Part shown: piece after piece, positions 1-7,857 of the stretch | Position numbering within the stretch: the stretch's first letter is position 1 | Layout of the letters: each line of letters starts with the position of its first letter | From: Streptomyces sp. NBC_00690 | Lineage (GTDB): Bacteria > Actinomycetota > Actinomycetes > Streptomycetales > Streptomycetaceae | Direction of reading: 5' to 3' | DNA: 64,000 nucleotides | Assembly (NCBI RefSeq): GCF_036226685.1 | Contig: NZ_CP109009.1 | Location: 1,364,001-1,428,000 of the forward strand | The notes under the pieces: model-generated | Database searches by the model: none | What the model saw: the letters and a program-made list of their open reading frames with translations, nothing else | Told to the model about the DNA's origin: nothing | Made by a program: the position numbers and the translations under genes

Positions 1-241
1 GGGCGGTGGTGTACTTCACTGCGACTCGCTTGATCCCCATGTTCGTGCCCAGCCGGGGAACACACCGCAGTTGCTCTGCACGCCCGGTGCGGGGGGCCGA
101 ACGGCCGTCCAGCAGTCCAGGGCCAGCGCGAACGCCCGGCAGCTGCACCAGAGTTACCACGTGATGCTTGGCACGAAAGTACCTCATGGTGTCATTACAG
201 TCTCTGTCCCGTCGCGCCCCACGCACGGCACTGTTGCCGAC

Positions 242-577
242 ATGCACCCTGAGATCCTTGCCCAGGAGGGCTACACCTCCGTCTCTGTCGACGAATCCCC
301 TGTCCGTGAGCTGTTCCCCGGCATCCGATTGCGCCCCCTATGGCGGGGGCCAACCGGTGCGCACGCCAACGTGTTGGAGATGGACGCGGGCACCTCCTGG
401 CCGCACCGCGATGTCCACGAGCCTGGTCCTGAGGAGGTCTACGTGGTTGCCGGCACCTTCAACGACGGAGCACGCGACTACCCTGCGGGCACGTTCCTGC
501 ATGCCCCGGCCGGGTCGTGGCACGTGCCCTCGTCCACCACCGGCTGCACGCTGTTCATCTTCTACCCGGCGGGCTGA
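242..577 (+). CDS. cupin-fold protein (ChrR-like cupin)
   Basis: A 111-residue protein dominated by one small beta-barrel cupin domain. Visible are the first cupin motif region (TSWPHRDVHEPGPEEVYVV, with His and Glu metal-ligand candidates), the turn GTFNDGARDYPAGTFLHAPAG and a final His strand (SWHVPSS). This order is typical of ChrR/anti-sigma-type cupins and small dioxygenase-like cupins. The reading frame is open further upstream (ATG at 164 and 71), but similarity to a cupin begins near the ATG at 242; no start has a convincing ribosome-binding site. It stands alone, convergent with the YjbQ-like gene. Metal binding is inferred, and substrate and role are unknown. Confidence 0.7.
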   Translation: MHPEILAQEGYTSVSVDESPVRELFPGIRLRPLWRGPTGAHANVLEMDAGTSWPHRDVHEPGPEEVYVVAGTFNDGARDYPAGTFLHAPAGSWHVPSSTTGCTLFIFYPAG

Positions 578-659
578 GGTCGCTCCGGCAGCCCATCGGC
601 TGGCTGCTCGCTCGCGGTCCTCGGACGCCACCGATGCCGTGTCCCAACGTGGTGAGTCC

Positions 660-1082
660 CTAGCCCAGGAAGCTCAGCCGCACCTGGCGGCGAGGGTTGT
701 CCCGGTTGGTGTCGACGAGGCACACCGACTGCCAGGTGCCGAGTTCGAGCCGGCCGGCGATGACCGGCAGTGTGGCGTGCGGTGGGACGAAGGCCGGGAG
801 GACATGGTCGCGGCCGTGCCCCGGGGTGCCGTGGCGGTGTTGCCAGCGTTCGTCCGAGGGAAGCAGGGCGTGGAGCGCGGTGAGCAGGTCATCGTCGCTC
901 CCGGCGCCGGTCTCGATGATCGCGATGCCTGCCGTGGCGTGGGGGACGAAGACGTTCAACAGGCCGTCCCTGCCCTGTGCGGCCTCCTGGAGGAACCGTT
1001 CGCAGTCCTCGGTCAGATCGGTCACGGTCTCCTCCGAGCCAGTGGTCACGGAGAGCAGTTGCGTGGTGAAGGGTCCGGGCAT
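660..1082 (-). CDS. YjbQ-family (UPF0047) protein
   Basis: A full-length 140-residue member of the YjbQ/UPF0047 family, sometimes annotated as a secondary thiamine-phosphate synthase because an E. coli member has weak activity of that kind. Family hallmarks are HATAGIAIIETG in the centre and the C-terminal signature GTWQSVCLVDTNRDNPRR. The fold is a compact trimeric beta-sandwich with conserved His residues. It starts divergently from the flavin monooxygenase gene. Most likely a housekeeping gene outside the biosynthetic cluster; the true reaction is uncertain. Confidence 0.85.
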   Translation of the reverse strand: MPGPFTTQLLSVTTGSEETVTDLTEDCERFLQEAAQGRDGLLNVFVPHATAGIAIIETGAGSDDDLLTALHALLPSDERWQHRHGTPGHGRDHVLPAFVPPHATLPVIAGRLELGTWQSVCLVDTNRDNPRRQVRLSFLG

Positions 1083-1156
1083 GGGGCCATCTTCTCGCAG
1101 GGCGTCGATTGTCGTGGGTCGGGAAGATCCGCGAGTCCCCCACCGTTGGTAGAAGC

Positions 1157-2239
1157 GTGAACGACTCTGGGGTGCAGGACGTGGATGTGGTGGTCGTCGG
1201 CGCCGGGCAGGCGGGGCTCTCCGCGGCGTACCACCTACGGCGGGTGGGGCTCGTGCCCGGGCGGGACTTCGTGGTGTTCGACCATGCCCCGCGACCAGGC
1301 GGCGCCTGGCAGTTCCGCTGGCCCTCGCTCACCTTCGGCAAGGTGCACGGCATCCACACCCTCCCCGGAATGGAGCTGACGGGAGCGGATGACGGGCGAC
1401 CGTCGGCGGAAGTGATCGGCGAGTACTTCGCCGCGTACGAGGAGCGCTTCGGGCTGGAGGTGCTGCGGCCGGTCGATGTGAGCGCCGTGCGCGAGGGCGA
1501 AGGCGGACGGCTGCTCGTCGAGACGTCGGCCGGACGCTGGTCGACTCGGGCGCTGATCAACGCGACCGGCACCTGGGACCGACCGTTCTGGCCGCGCTAT
1601 CCGGATCAGGAGAGCTTCGAGGGGCGCCAACTCCACACGGCGCAGTACCAAGGACCGCAGGAGTTCGCAGGTCAGCGAGTTCTCGTGGTCGGCGGCGGCG
1701 CTTCAGGAACACAGCACCTCATGGAGATCGCCCCCGTTGCGGCAGAGACCACCTGGGTCACCCGGCGTCCTCCGGTCTTCGTCGACGAGCCGTTCGACGA
1801 GGACCGCGGTCGGGCGGTGGTGTCGCTGGTCGAGGAGCGGGTGCGTCAAGGATTGCCACCGCAGAGCGTGGTGTCGGTGACCGGCCTTCCGGTGACCGAT
1901 GCGGTCCGGCGAGCCCGTGAGCAAGGGGTGCTGGATCGGCTGCCGATGTTCGACCGGATCACCCCGACGGGGGCCGAGTGGGACGACGGACAGACCGTCG
2001 CGGTGGACGTCATCCTCTGGGCGACCGGTTTCCGCGCCGCCATCGAGCATCTCGCTCCGCTGAAGCTGCGGGAGACAGGGGGCGGCATTCGGATGGCGGG
2101 GACCCGGGCCGTTCGGGACGGACGGGTCCATCTGGTGGGATATGGGCCCTCCGCATCGACGGTGGGGGCCAACCGGGCCGGGCGGGCCGCGGTCCGGGAG
2201 ATCCAGGAGTTGCTGGCGCAGGAGTCCGCACTCGTCTAG
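1157..2239 (+). CDS. flavin-dependent monooxygenase/oxidoreductase (FMO-like)
   Basis: About 360 residues with two dinucleotide-binding motifs: an N-terminal FAD site (VVVVGAGQAGLSAAYHL) and a central NAD(P)H site (VLVVGGGASGTQHL). The family-type ATGF motif sits at WATGFRAAI. This order is that of flavin-containing monooxygenases and putative flavoprotein oxidoreductases of actinomycetes. The frame is open from ATG 1109, but the GTG at 1157 has an AGAAG element just upstream and starts close to the first beta strand, so it is preferred. No operon partner; it converges on the ABC exporter gene with a shared hairpin between. Substrate unknown. Confidence 0.8.
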   Translation: MNDSGVQDVDVVVVGAGQAGLSAAYHLRRVGLVPGRDFVVFDHAPRPGGAWQFRWPSLTFGKVHGIHTLPGMELTGADDGRPSAEVIGEYFAAYEERFGLEVLRPVDVSAVREGEGGRLLVETSAGRWSTRALINATGTWDRPFWPRYPDQESFEGRQLHTAQYQGPQEFAGQRVLVVGGGASGTQHLMEIAPVAAETTWVTRRPPVFVDEPFDEDRGRAVVSLVEERVRQGLPPQSVVSVTGLPVTDAVRRAREQGVLDRLPMFDRITPTGAEWDDGQTVAVDVILWATGFRAAIEHLAPLKLRETGGGIRMAGTRAVRDGRVHLVGYGPSASTVGANRAGRAAVREIQELLAQESALV

Positions 2240-2255
2240 CTGGAGTCGACACTCG

Positions 2256-2282
2256 CCCAGACGCTTCAGTCTGAAGTCTGGG
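2256..2282. terminator. bidirectional hairpin between convergent genes
   Basis: Arms CCCAGAC..TTCAG (2256-2269, with a two-base bulge) and CTGAAGTCTGGG (2271-2282) pair almost completely. It lies between the stop codons of the convergent monooxygenase and ABC exporter genes and has no U-tract, as is usual for Streptomyces terminators. Confidence 0.6.
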
Positions 2283-2331
2283 TCCGAGGTGCGCCCGCGC
2301 TCGATCGAGAGGCCGGGCAGCGGGCGGATCA

Positions 2332-4182
2332 TCACTGCGGAATCGGTGCCGCCGCCCGGGAGTCCTCATCGATCGCGGCATGGACGGGTGCCGCTGCCTT
2401 CGCGTCCCTGCGGACCAGTGCGGTGTACCGACCGTTCTGGGCGAGCAGTTCATCGTGTGTGCCGCGCTCCGCAATGCGTCCCGCCTCCAGCACGACGATC
2501 TCGTCGGCGTCACGCACGGTGGAGAGCCGATGGGCGATGGTGATGGTCGTACGCCCCTGGGAGAGCGAGTCGATCGCCTGCTGGACGGCCTGTTCCGTAC
2601 GGGTGTCGAGGGCGCTGGTCGCCTCGTCGAGGATGAGGACCGGTGGGTTGCGCAGGATCGTGCGGGCGATGGCCAACCGCTGCTTCTCACCGCCGGAGAA
2701 CCGGTATCCGCGCTCTCCCACGAGGGTGTCGTAGCCCTCGGGCAGTGCGGCGATGTGGTCGTGGATCTGTGCGGCCCGCGCGGCTGCCTCCAGCTCCGCA
2801 TCGGTGGCGTCCGGTTTGGCGAAGCGCAGATTGTCGCCGACGGATGCATGGAAGAGATAGGTCTCCTGGGAGACGACCCCCACGGCACGGGCGAGGGTGT
2901 CGAAGTCGAGGTCGCGTACATCGACCCCGTCAAGGGTGACCCGGCCACCGGTGACGTCGTACAGCCTGGGCACCAGATAGCTGAGCGTGGACTTGCCGGA
3001 ACCGGTCGCGCCGACGACGGCGAGGCTGCCCCCTGCGGGGACCGTGACGTCGAGGGTGTCCAGGGTGGGGCGCGGCTGGTTGCGGTCGTAGCCGAAGGTG
3101 ACGCCGTCGAAGCGAACCTCACCGCGGACCGGGTCGAGCCGGACCGGTTCGGCGGGTTCGGTGATGTCGACGGGCAGGTCGAGGTATTCGAAGATGCGCT
3201 GGAAGAGTGCGAGCGAGGTCTGCATGTCCACACCGGTGGAGAGCAGGCTCACCGCGGGGCGGAACAGCCCCTGCTGGAGGGAGACGAAGGCCACGAGCGT
3301 GCCGATCGAAATCGCCGGACCGCCGCCCTGCATGGCGATGCCCGCCGTCCAGTAGATGATCGCCGGCATGGCGGCCATGACGATGCCGATGATGGCCAGC
3401 CGCCAGCGTCCGGCCATGCTGGAGCGCACTTCGAGGTCGACGAGCCGGTCGGACTCCCGGGAGAAGGAGTCGGTGAGCGAGTCGGCCCGGCCCATCGTCC
3501 GCCCCAGCAGGATGCCGCTGACCGAGAGGGACTCGGTGACGGTGGCGGCCATGGCGGCCATCTGCTTCTGCCGCTGGGTGGTGACCTTCTTGCGCTCCCG
3601 GCCGACCCGTCGGCTGATCGCCACGAAGACGGGCAGCAGGAGCAGCGTCACGAGCGTCAGCCGCCAGTCGAGGGCGAGCATGGCGACGATGGTGGCGATG
3701 ACGGCGGTGAGGTTGGAGACCAGGGAGGTCGCCGTGGAGGTCACCGTGGCCTGCATGCCGCCGATGTCATTGGCGATACGGGACTGGACTTCGCCGGTGC
3801 GGGTCTTGGTGAAGAAGGCGAGCGGCATCCGCTGGAGTTGGGCGTAAACGGCCGTGCGCAGATCGTGCATGACGCGTTGGCCGACGGTGGTGGAGATCAG
3901 GGTCTGGAGCACGCCGAAGACGCTCGTCATCACCGCGGAAGCGATCATCCCGAGCGCCAGCAGGGACAGCAGTCCGGTGCGGCCGTCGGGGATGGCGGTG
4001 TCGAGGATCTCCCGCAGCATGAACGGGGAGGCGACGGAGACGAGGGACGCCGCGCCCACCAGCAGGCCGACCACCGCCAGTCGGCCGCGGTAGGGGCGGA
4101 ACAGGCGCAGGATGCGGCGCACCTGGGCGGGTGGTTGTTCTTCGTCCTTGGCAGGTGGCGTCAGGGGTTCGAGGGGATGCAT
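2332..4182 (-). CDS. ABC multidrug-type exporter (fused TMD-NBD)
   Basis: A 616-residue half-transporter. An N-terminal membrane domain (about residues 45-320, several hydrophobic helices) is followed by an ATPase domain with Walker A (VVGATGSGKST), the ABC signature (FSGGEKQR), Walker B (LILDEATSALD) and the switch His (TIAHRLS). It would work as a homodimer moving a hydrophobic substrate out of the cell. The ATG at 4182 is preceded by AAGGAG. It is transcribed divergently from a MarR regulator across about 200 bp, so MarR control of the exporter is likely. It borders the tetronate block and could serve in product export or self-resistance, but this is inference. Confidence 0.93.
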   Translation of the reverse strand: MHPLEPLTPPAKDEEQPPAQVRRILRLFRPYRGRLAVVGLLVGAASLVSVASPFMLREILDTAIPDGRTGLLSLLALGMIASAVMTSVFGVLQTLISTTVGQRVMHDLRTAVYAQLQRMPLAFFTKTRTGEVQSRIANDIGGMQATVTSTATSLVSNLTAVIATIVAMLALDWRLTLVTLLLLPVFVAISRRVGRERKKVTTQRQKQMAAMAATVTESLSVSGILLGRTMGRADSLTDSFSRESDRLVDLEVRSSMAGRWRLAIIGIVMAAMPAIIYWTAGIAMQGGGPAISIGTLVAFVSLQQGLFRPAVSLLSTGVDMQTSLALFQRIFEYLDLPVDITEPAEPVRLDPVRGEVRFDGVTFGYDRNQPRPTLDTLDVTVPAGGSLAVVGATGSGKSTLSYLVPRLYDVTGGRVTLDGVDVRDLDFDTLARAVGVVSQETYLFHASVGDNLRFAKPDATDAELEAAARAAQIHDHIAALPEGYDTLVGERGYRFSGGEKQRLAIARTILRNPPVLILDEATSALDTRTEQAVQQAIDSLSQGRTTITIAHRLSTVRDADEIVVLEAGRIAERGTHDELLAQNGRYTALVRRDAKAAAPVHAAIDEDSRAAAPIPQ

Positions 4183-4343
4183 GGGCTCCTTCGGGTTCTT
4201 GAGTGACGGTGGCTGGCGGACGGTCGCACGGGGGCCTGCGGCCGGGGTCCGCCCCCGCTCGCAGCAGTCGATCGCACTCGGCGTTCATAGGTCCGGTGGC
4301 GCACCGTACGACAGCCGCTTGAGAGCTTAGCTCACTGTTACCT

Positions 4344-4374
4344 ATGTTCACAATGAAGAACATCCTGATATTGT
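4344..4374 (+). promoter_or_regulatory. candidate leaderless promoter with MarR operator
   Basis: TTCACA (4347-4352), a 16-bp spacer and TATTGT (4369-4374) form a good sigma-70-type promoter whose expected start point coincides with the ATG of the MarR gene at 4381. No Shine-Dalgarno precedes that ATG, so the transcript is probably leaderless. An inverted repeat with arms ATGTTC (4344-4349) and GAACAT (4358-4363) overlaps the -35 element, as expected for an autoregulated MarR operator. Confidence 0.5.
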
Positions 4375-4380
4375 TCCCGT

Positions 4381-4830
4381 ATGAGCACCCCCGACGCCGA
4401 CGGCCTGCTGGCCGAGCAGTTGCTGAGGCTGAGCCGACGCCTGTACCGCAGCCAGAAGCGGCAGCTGGAATCGGTGGGTGTCGCCATCACTCCGGCGCAG
4501 TCCCGACTGCTGCGCACCTTGACGCACTTCAGTGACTCACCTCCACGGATGGCAGATCTCGCCGCCCGTCTTGAGGTGGTTCCCCGTGCGGTGACGAGCC
4601 TGGTGGACGGCCTGGAGAAGAGCGGGTGCGTCCGTAGGGTGCCCGACCCCGCCAATCGGCGGGTGACCCGGATCGAGCTGACCGACACGGGCCGCAGCGT
4701 GCTGCGGACGCTGCGCGACGCCCGTCTGGCGGCGGCCGAAGACATCCTGGCCCCACTGAGCCGGGAGCAGCGCGAGACCTTCGGCGGACTGCTGTCCTCC
4801 CTCGTCGACGGGACGGCGCAGGACTGCTGA
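4381..4830 (+). CDS. MarR-family transcriptional regulator
   Basis: A 149-residue winged-helix protein of normal MarR length. The central part PPRMADLAARLEVVPRAVTSLVDGLEKSGCVRR is the recognition helix and the beginning of the wing; the DPANRRVTRIELT stretch forms the beta-hairpin wing with the family Asp-Arg positions. The ends are helical dimerisation segments. It is divergent from the ABC exporter gene and likely represses both that gene and itself through the overlapping inverted repeat upstream. The ligand may be a pathway product or intermediate, which cannot be told from sequence. Confidence 0.9.
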   Translation: MSTPDADGLLAEQLLRLSRRLYRSQKRQLESVGVAITPAQSRLLRTLTHFSDSPPRMADLAARLEVVPRAVTSLVDGLEKSGCVRRVPDPANRRVTRIELTDTGRSVLRTLRDARLAAAEDILAPLSREQRETFGGLLSSLVDGTAQDC

Positions 4831-5132
4831 ACCTGCGCTGGTCAACCGCCGGCAGAACGTCGGGAACGTCGGGACAGGACTCCGAAGGGGCACGGGCTCG
4901 CCCTCGTCGCCGATCGTGGGCAGCGGCACGCATGGATCCATGGCCTCCGGGGCATCTGAACCGCTCAAGGCCGCCTTAAGACACCTCCGCGACGCTGAAG
5001 GTCGTCGCCCGTCGCAGCGGCGCCGTGCGCCCTGGGGCGGGGCAGCGCCCCGGGGCCTGGCACCGAACCGACGAACAGGGCGACACCCAGCGCAAATGCC
5101 CTGTGAAGTGAACGTCGGTGAACGGAGAGAGC
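4831..5132. other. intergenic region between MarR and FkbH genes
   Basis: No gene is supported here. A hairpin with arms at 5029-5038 and 5047-5056 (GCCCTGGGGC / GCCCCGGGGC, one wobble) could end the MarR transcript. The rest must hold the promoter of the FkbH gene, but no convincing -35/-10 pair stands out. Confidence 0.4.
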
Positions 5133-7082
5133 ATGGCCACGGTTGCGAGCACCACCGTGGGCGAGCGGATCGGGCCACTGGACCGGCTGCGCGCCCTCCA
5201 CCGCGACGGGCGGCTCGCCCACGCGTACCCCGAGGTGCCCGGCCTGCTGGCCGAGTTGGCATCGGCGGGCGATCCCGCAGGCCCGCCCGCCCCGGACCTG
5301 GTGCGGGCAGGTCAGCTACTGGCCCGGGTGAAGCCGGACGAGATCCTGGCCGAGCACCCCGACACCGCCGCGGTCACCGTCGCGGTCACCGGGCACTCCA
5401 CCCTGAGCGGGCTCACCGCCCCCCTGACCGCCGAACTCGCCCGGCACGGACTGCTGCTGCGCCACCACTCCGGCGACTTCGGCTCCTGGTTCCGCGACCT
5501 CCAGGACACCGGCAGCGAGTTCTACACGACACGGGCGGAGATCGCCCTGTGCGTCCTCGATGCACAGATCGTCTTCGATGAACTGCCGCACCCCTGGCTG
5601 GTGGAGGACGTGGAGCGGATCGCCACCGCCAAGCTCGCCCTGATCGGCTCCCTCGCAAAGCGCTATGTCACCGAGGGCACGGGCACCTTGGTCCTGAACA
5701 CCCTCCCCCTGCTGCGCAGCCATGTCCGCCGGCTGGTGGACGCGCGCTCGCGGGCTCGACTGGGAGTGATCTGGCGCGAGTTCAACGCGGGTCTGCTGCG
5801 GTTGTCGGTCGACCACGACCGGGTGCACGTCGTGGACCTCGACCCGCTGGTGGCCACCAGCGGTCCGGTGCACGAACCGAGGCTGGCCGCGTACGCCAAG
5901 GTCCTCCTCGGCGACGAACTGCTCGCCGGCTACGCACGGGAGGTGGGACACCTCGCCCGCGGTCTGCGCGGACGCACCAAGAAGGTCCTGGTGGTCGATC
6001 TGGACAACACCCTGTGGGACGGCATCCTCGGCGACGACGGACCGGAGGGCATCGCCGCCGCGACCACCTACCGCGGGGAGGCGTTCGGACGGTTCCAACA
6101 GGTCGTGGGGCAGATCGGTGCCCAGGGCGTCCTGCTGGCGGTGTGCAGCAAGAACGACCGCGAGCCGGTCCTCCAGGTGTTGCGCGACCATCCCGACATG
6201 GCCCTGCGGGAGAAGGACTTCGTACGGGTCAACGCCAACTGGGACCCCAAGGACGGGAATCTGCTGGAGATCGCCCGGCGGTTGAACCTGGGTGTGGACA
6301 GCTTCGTCTTCGCCGACGACTCCCCGTTCGAGTGCGGTCTGGTGGCGGGCAGCCTGCCGGGGGTGGCGGTGGTCCGACTCGATGAGGAGCCGGCGCTCCA
6401 CGTCGAACGACTCCTGGCGGACGGCTGGTTCGACGTTCCCGAGTTGACCGCCGAGGACCGTGCCCGCGCCGCTCTGTACCGGACCGACGCCGCCCGGCAG
6501 GACCTCCAGGAGAGTGCCGGGTCCATGGAGGAGTATCTGGCGGGCCTCGGCGTCCAGGTCTCCCTCTCGCCGGTGCGGGAGCACGAGATCGCCCGGGTCT
6601 CCCAAGTCACCCTGCGCACGAACCAGTTCAATCTGACCACCGAACGACTTCAGCAGGCGGATGTACGGGCCCGTCGTGAATCACCCGAACACCTGGTACT
6701 GGCGATCCGCTCCGCGGACCGGTTCGGGGACAACGGGCTGGTGGGGGTCATCCTGGTCAGCGGGGTCGGGACGGGTGGCGCCTGGCACATCGACAACATG
6801 TTGCTCAGCTGCCGGGTGTTCGCCCGTGGCATCGAGGAGGCGTGCCTCTCGGCGCTCCTCCAACGGGCGAGTCAGGCCGGTGCACCCGGCGTGGAGGCCC
6901 GCTATCGGCCGACCGCCAAGAACCACCGGGTGCGCGGGCTCTATCCCTCCGTCGGCTTCACGGAGACGGGTGAGGACGTGGACGGCACGGTCTCCTTCCG
7001 CCACGAGCTGACCGAGGAGCAGGTGCCACGGCCACCGGAGCACGTCCAACTGACCGTGGACGTCACCGAGCAGTCGACCTGA
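5133..7082 (+). CDS. FkbH-type HAD glyceryl-ACP synthase
   Basis: A 649-residue FkbH family protein of the long type. The N-terminal half resembles an SGNH-like domain. A HAD phosphatase domain starts at DLDNTLWDG (residues 289-297, with Asp289 and Asp291), followed by CSKND and NANWDPK motifs and ADDSPFE. The C-terminal part (about 470-640) is the GNAT-like extension (LRTNQFNLTTERLQ, DRFGDNGLVGV). Such enzymes dephosphorylate 1,3-bisphosphoglycerate and load the glyceryl unit on a carrier protein; in tetronate pathways (Agg2, RkD) glyceryl-ACP supplies three carbons of the ring. The ATG at 5133 has GGAG five bases upstream and is preferred to the GTG at 5118. The partner ACP is probably the 75-residue one at 18205. 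Confidence 0.92.
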   Translation: MATVASTTVGERIGPLDRLRALHRDGRLAHAYPEVPGLLAELASAGDPAGPPAPDLVRAGQLLARVKPDEILAEHPDTAAVTVAVTGHSTLSGLTAPLTAELARHGLLLRHHSGDFGSWFRDLQDTGSEFYTTRAEIALCVLDAQIVFDELPHPWLVEDVERIATAKLALIGSLAKRYVTEGTGTLVLNTLPLLRSHVRRLVDARSRARLGVIWREFNAGLLRLSVDHDRVHVVDLDPLVATSGPVHEPRLAAYAKVLLGDELLAGYAREVGHLARGLRGRTKKVLVVDLDNTLWDGILGDDGPEGIAAATTYRGEAFGRFQQVVGQIGAQGVLLAVCSKNDREPVLQVLRDHPDMALREKDFVRVNANWDPKDGNLLEIARRLNLGVDSFVFADDSPFECGLVAGSLPGVAVVRLDEEPALHVERLLADGWFDVPELTAEDRARAALYRTDAARQDLQESAGSMEEYLAGLGVQVSLSPVREHEIARVSQVTLRTNQFNLTTERLQQADVRARRESPEHLVLAIRSADRFGDNGLVGVILVSGVGTGGAWHIDNMLLSCRVFARGIEEACLSALLQRASQAGAPGVEARYRPTAKNHRVRGLYPSVGFTETGEDVDGTVSFRHELTEEQVPRPPEHVQLTVDVTEQST

Positions 7083-7093
7083 GAGGCACATCG

Positions 7094-7402
7094 ATGGCGA
7101 TTCCTTCGGGCGGACGACGATCGATCCGGCACGGTGCGCGGTGGCTGGGAAGGTTCGTGATGCGGGGCTTCGCCTCGCTGGCGGCCATGGCGGGAACGCT
7201 TCCCGCCGACTCCTTCCACACGGCCTCACGGGAGTGGATGGCCAAGGACGCGGCGAGCCGCGACGACGACCGCGACGAGTCCGCTGCGCAGTTGGCGGGT
7301 CCGCCGCCCGCGCATCCGGAGCGGCTCGTGGTGGAGGTCCCGCCCTCCCCGAGCGAACGGGCGCTGTGGGCACAACTGGAGGGCCCAGGCCGGCTCTCCT
7401 AG
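7094..7402 (+). CDS. small actinobacterial protein, DUF6059-like
   Basis: A 102-residue protein beginning 11 bp after the FkbH gene and probably co-transcribed with it. It has a basic, mildly hydrophobic N-terminal helix (RWLGRFVMRGFASLAAMAG) and a C-terminal block HPERLVVEVPPSPSERALW. That His-Pro-Glu-Arg-Leu ... Glu-Arg-Ala-Leu-Trp pattern recurs in small proteins of actinomycete gene clusters annotated DUF6059; the family call is from memory of that pattern. No catalytic motif and no known function. Possibly a membrane-associated accessory protein. Confidence 0.6.
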   Translation: MAIPSGGRRSIRHGARWLGRFVMRGFASLAAMAGTLPADSFHTASREWMAKDAASRDDDRDESAAQLAGPPPAHPERLVVEVPPSPSERALWAQLEGPGRLS

Positions 7403-7453
7403 ACGGCGGGCACTGACCGGGCGATGCCCCCGGAGCGCCGACGTCTGCTCGAT

Positions 7454-7485
7454 GGGTCCGGGACTGTGCTCCACGTCCCGGACCC
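7454..7485 (+). terminator. terminator after the FkbH / small-protein unit
   Basis: A perfect 11-bp stem (7454-7464 GGGTCCGGGAC with 7475-7485 GTCCCGGACCC) and a 10-base loop, 50 bp after the small-protein stop codon. It suggests that the FkbH pair is a separate transcription unit from the acyl-AMP ligase operon. Confidence 0.6.
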
Positions 7486-7536
7486 TTCGCCGTACCCGGG
7501 CCCTTCGCCCTGCCCGGAACTTTCGCCGTGCCCGGT
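7483..7536. repeat. three imperfect 18-bp tandem repeats
   Basis: Units at 7483-7500, 7501-7518 and 7519-7536 share the frame CCCTTCGCCNTNCCCGGN with a few substitutions. They directly follow the putative terminator and are non-coding. Function unknown; they may be slipped-strand expansion or repeated binding sites. Confidence 0.6.
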
Positions 7537-7695
7537 GCCGGCGGACTGCAACACACCGCCTGCTCCGACGGCCGGCGCACCGTCTCGCGGCACTAGCCCC
7601 TGCTCGACCCGAGGGCCGACCAGCGCAGCCGACGATCGACGTGCCCGGACCTACACCGTGCCCGCCCACGATCCTCCGAATTCCCCACGGCGTCC

Positions 7696-7755
7696 CGGGC
7701 GCGTGACGGGGTCCCCTGAGGCGGGCGGGGGCCCGTCACGCGCCCGCCTCAGGGG
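7696..7755. promoter_or_regulatory. two mutually exclusive 15-bp inverted repeats
   Basis: Arm 7696-7710 (CGGGCGCGTGACGGG) is a perfect complement of 7732-7746, and arm 7713-7727 (CCCCTGAGGCGGGCG) is a perfect complement of 7741-7755. The two hairpins share bases 7741-7746 and interlock, so RNA can fold only one of them fully at a time. They lie about 100 nt before the acyl-AMP ligase start. The geometry resembles an attenuator or structural switch, but no U-tract or leader peptide is evident. Confidence 0.5.
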
Positions 7756-7857
7756 GATGCAGCCGGTGCGCAAGAGGGCCTTTAGGTCGGGAATCGACGA
7801 TCGGCGGGACGAGTCGGTCCAACACGATTCACATGGCGTCAAGGCGAGGGGAAGACG

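Larger units (their letters stand above)
7403..7857. other. 455-bp intergenic region upstream of the FAAL operon
   Basis: No gene is supported. The stretch holds a likely terminator, three 18-bp repeats and a pair of overlapping 15-bp inverted repeats, each listed separately. The promoter for the acyl-AMP ligase operon must lie here, probably in the less GC-rich 7780-7850 part. Confidence 0.5.

Noticed and set aside
2380..4206. 608-codon open frame antisense to the ABC exporter gene
   Set aside because: It is a GC-rich shadow frame; its translation is low-complexity Gly/Asp/Arg with no domain, whereas the minus strand encodes a complete ABC exporter.
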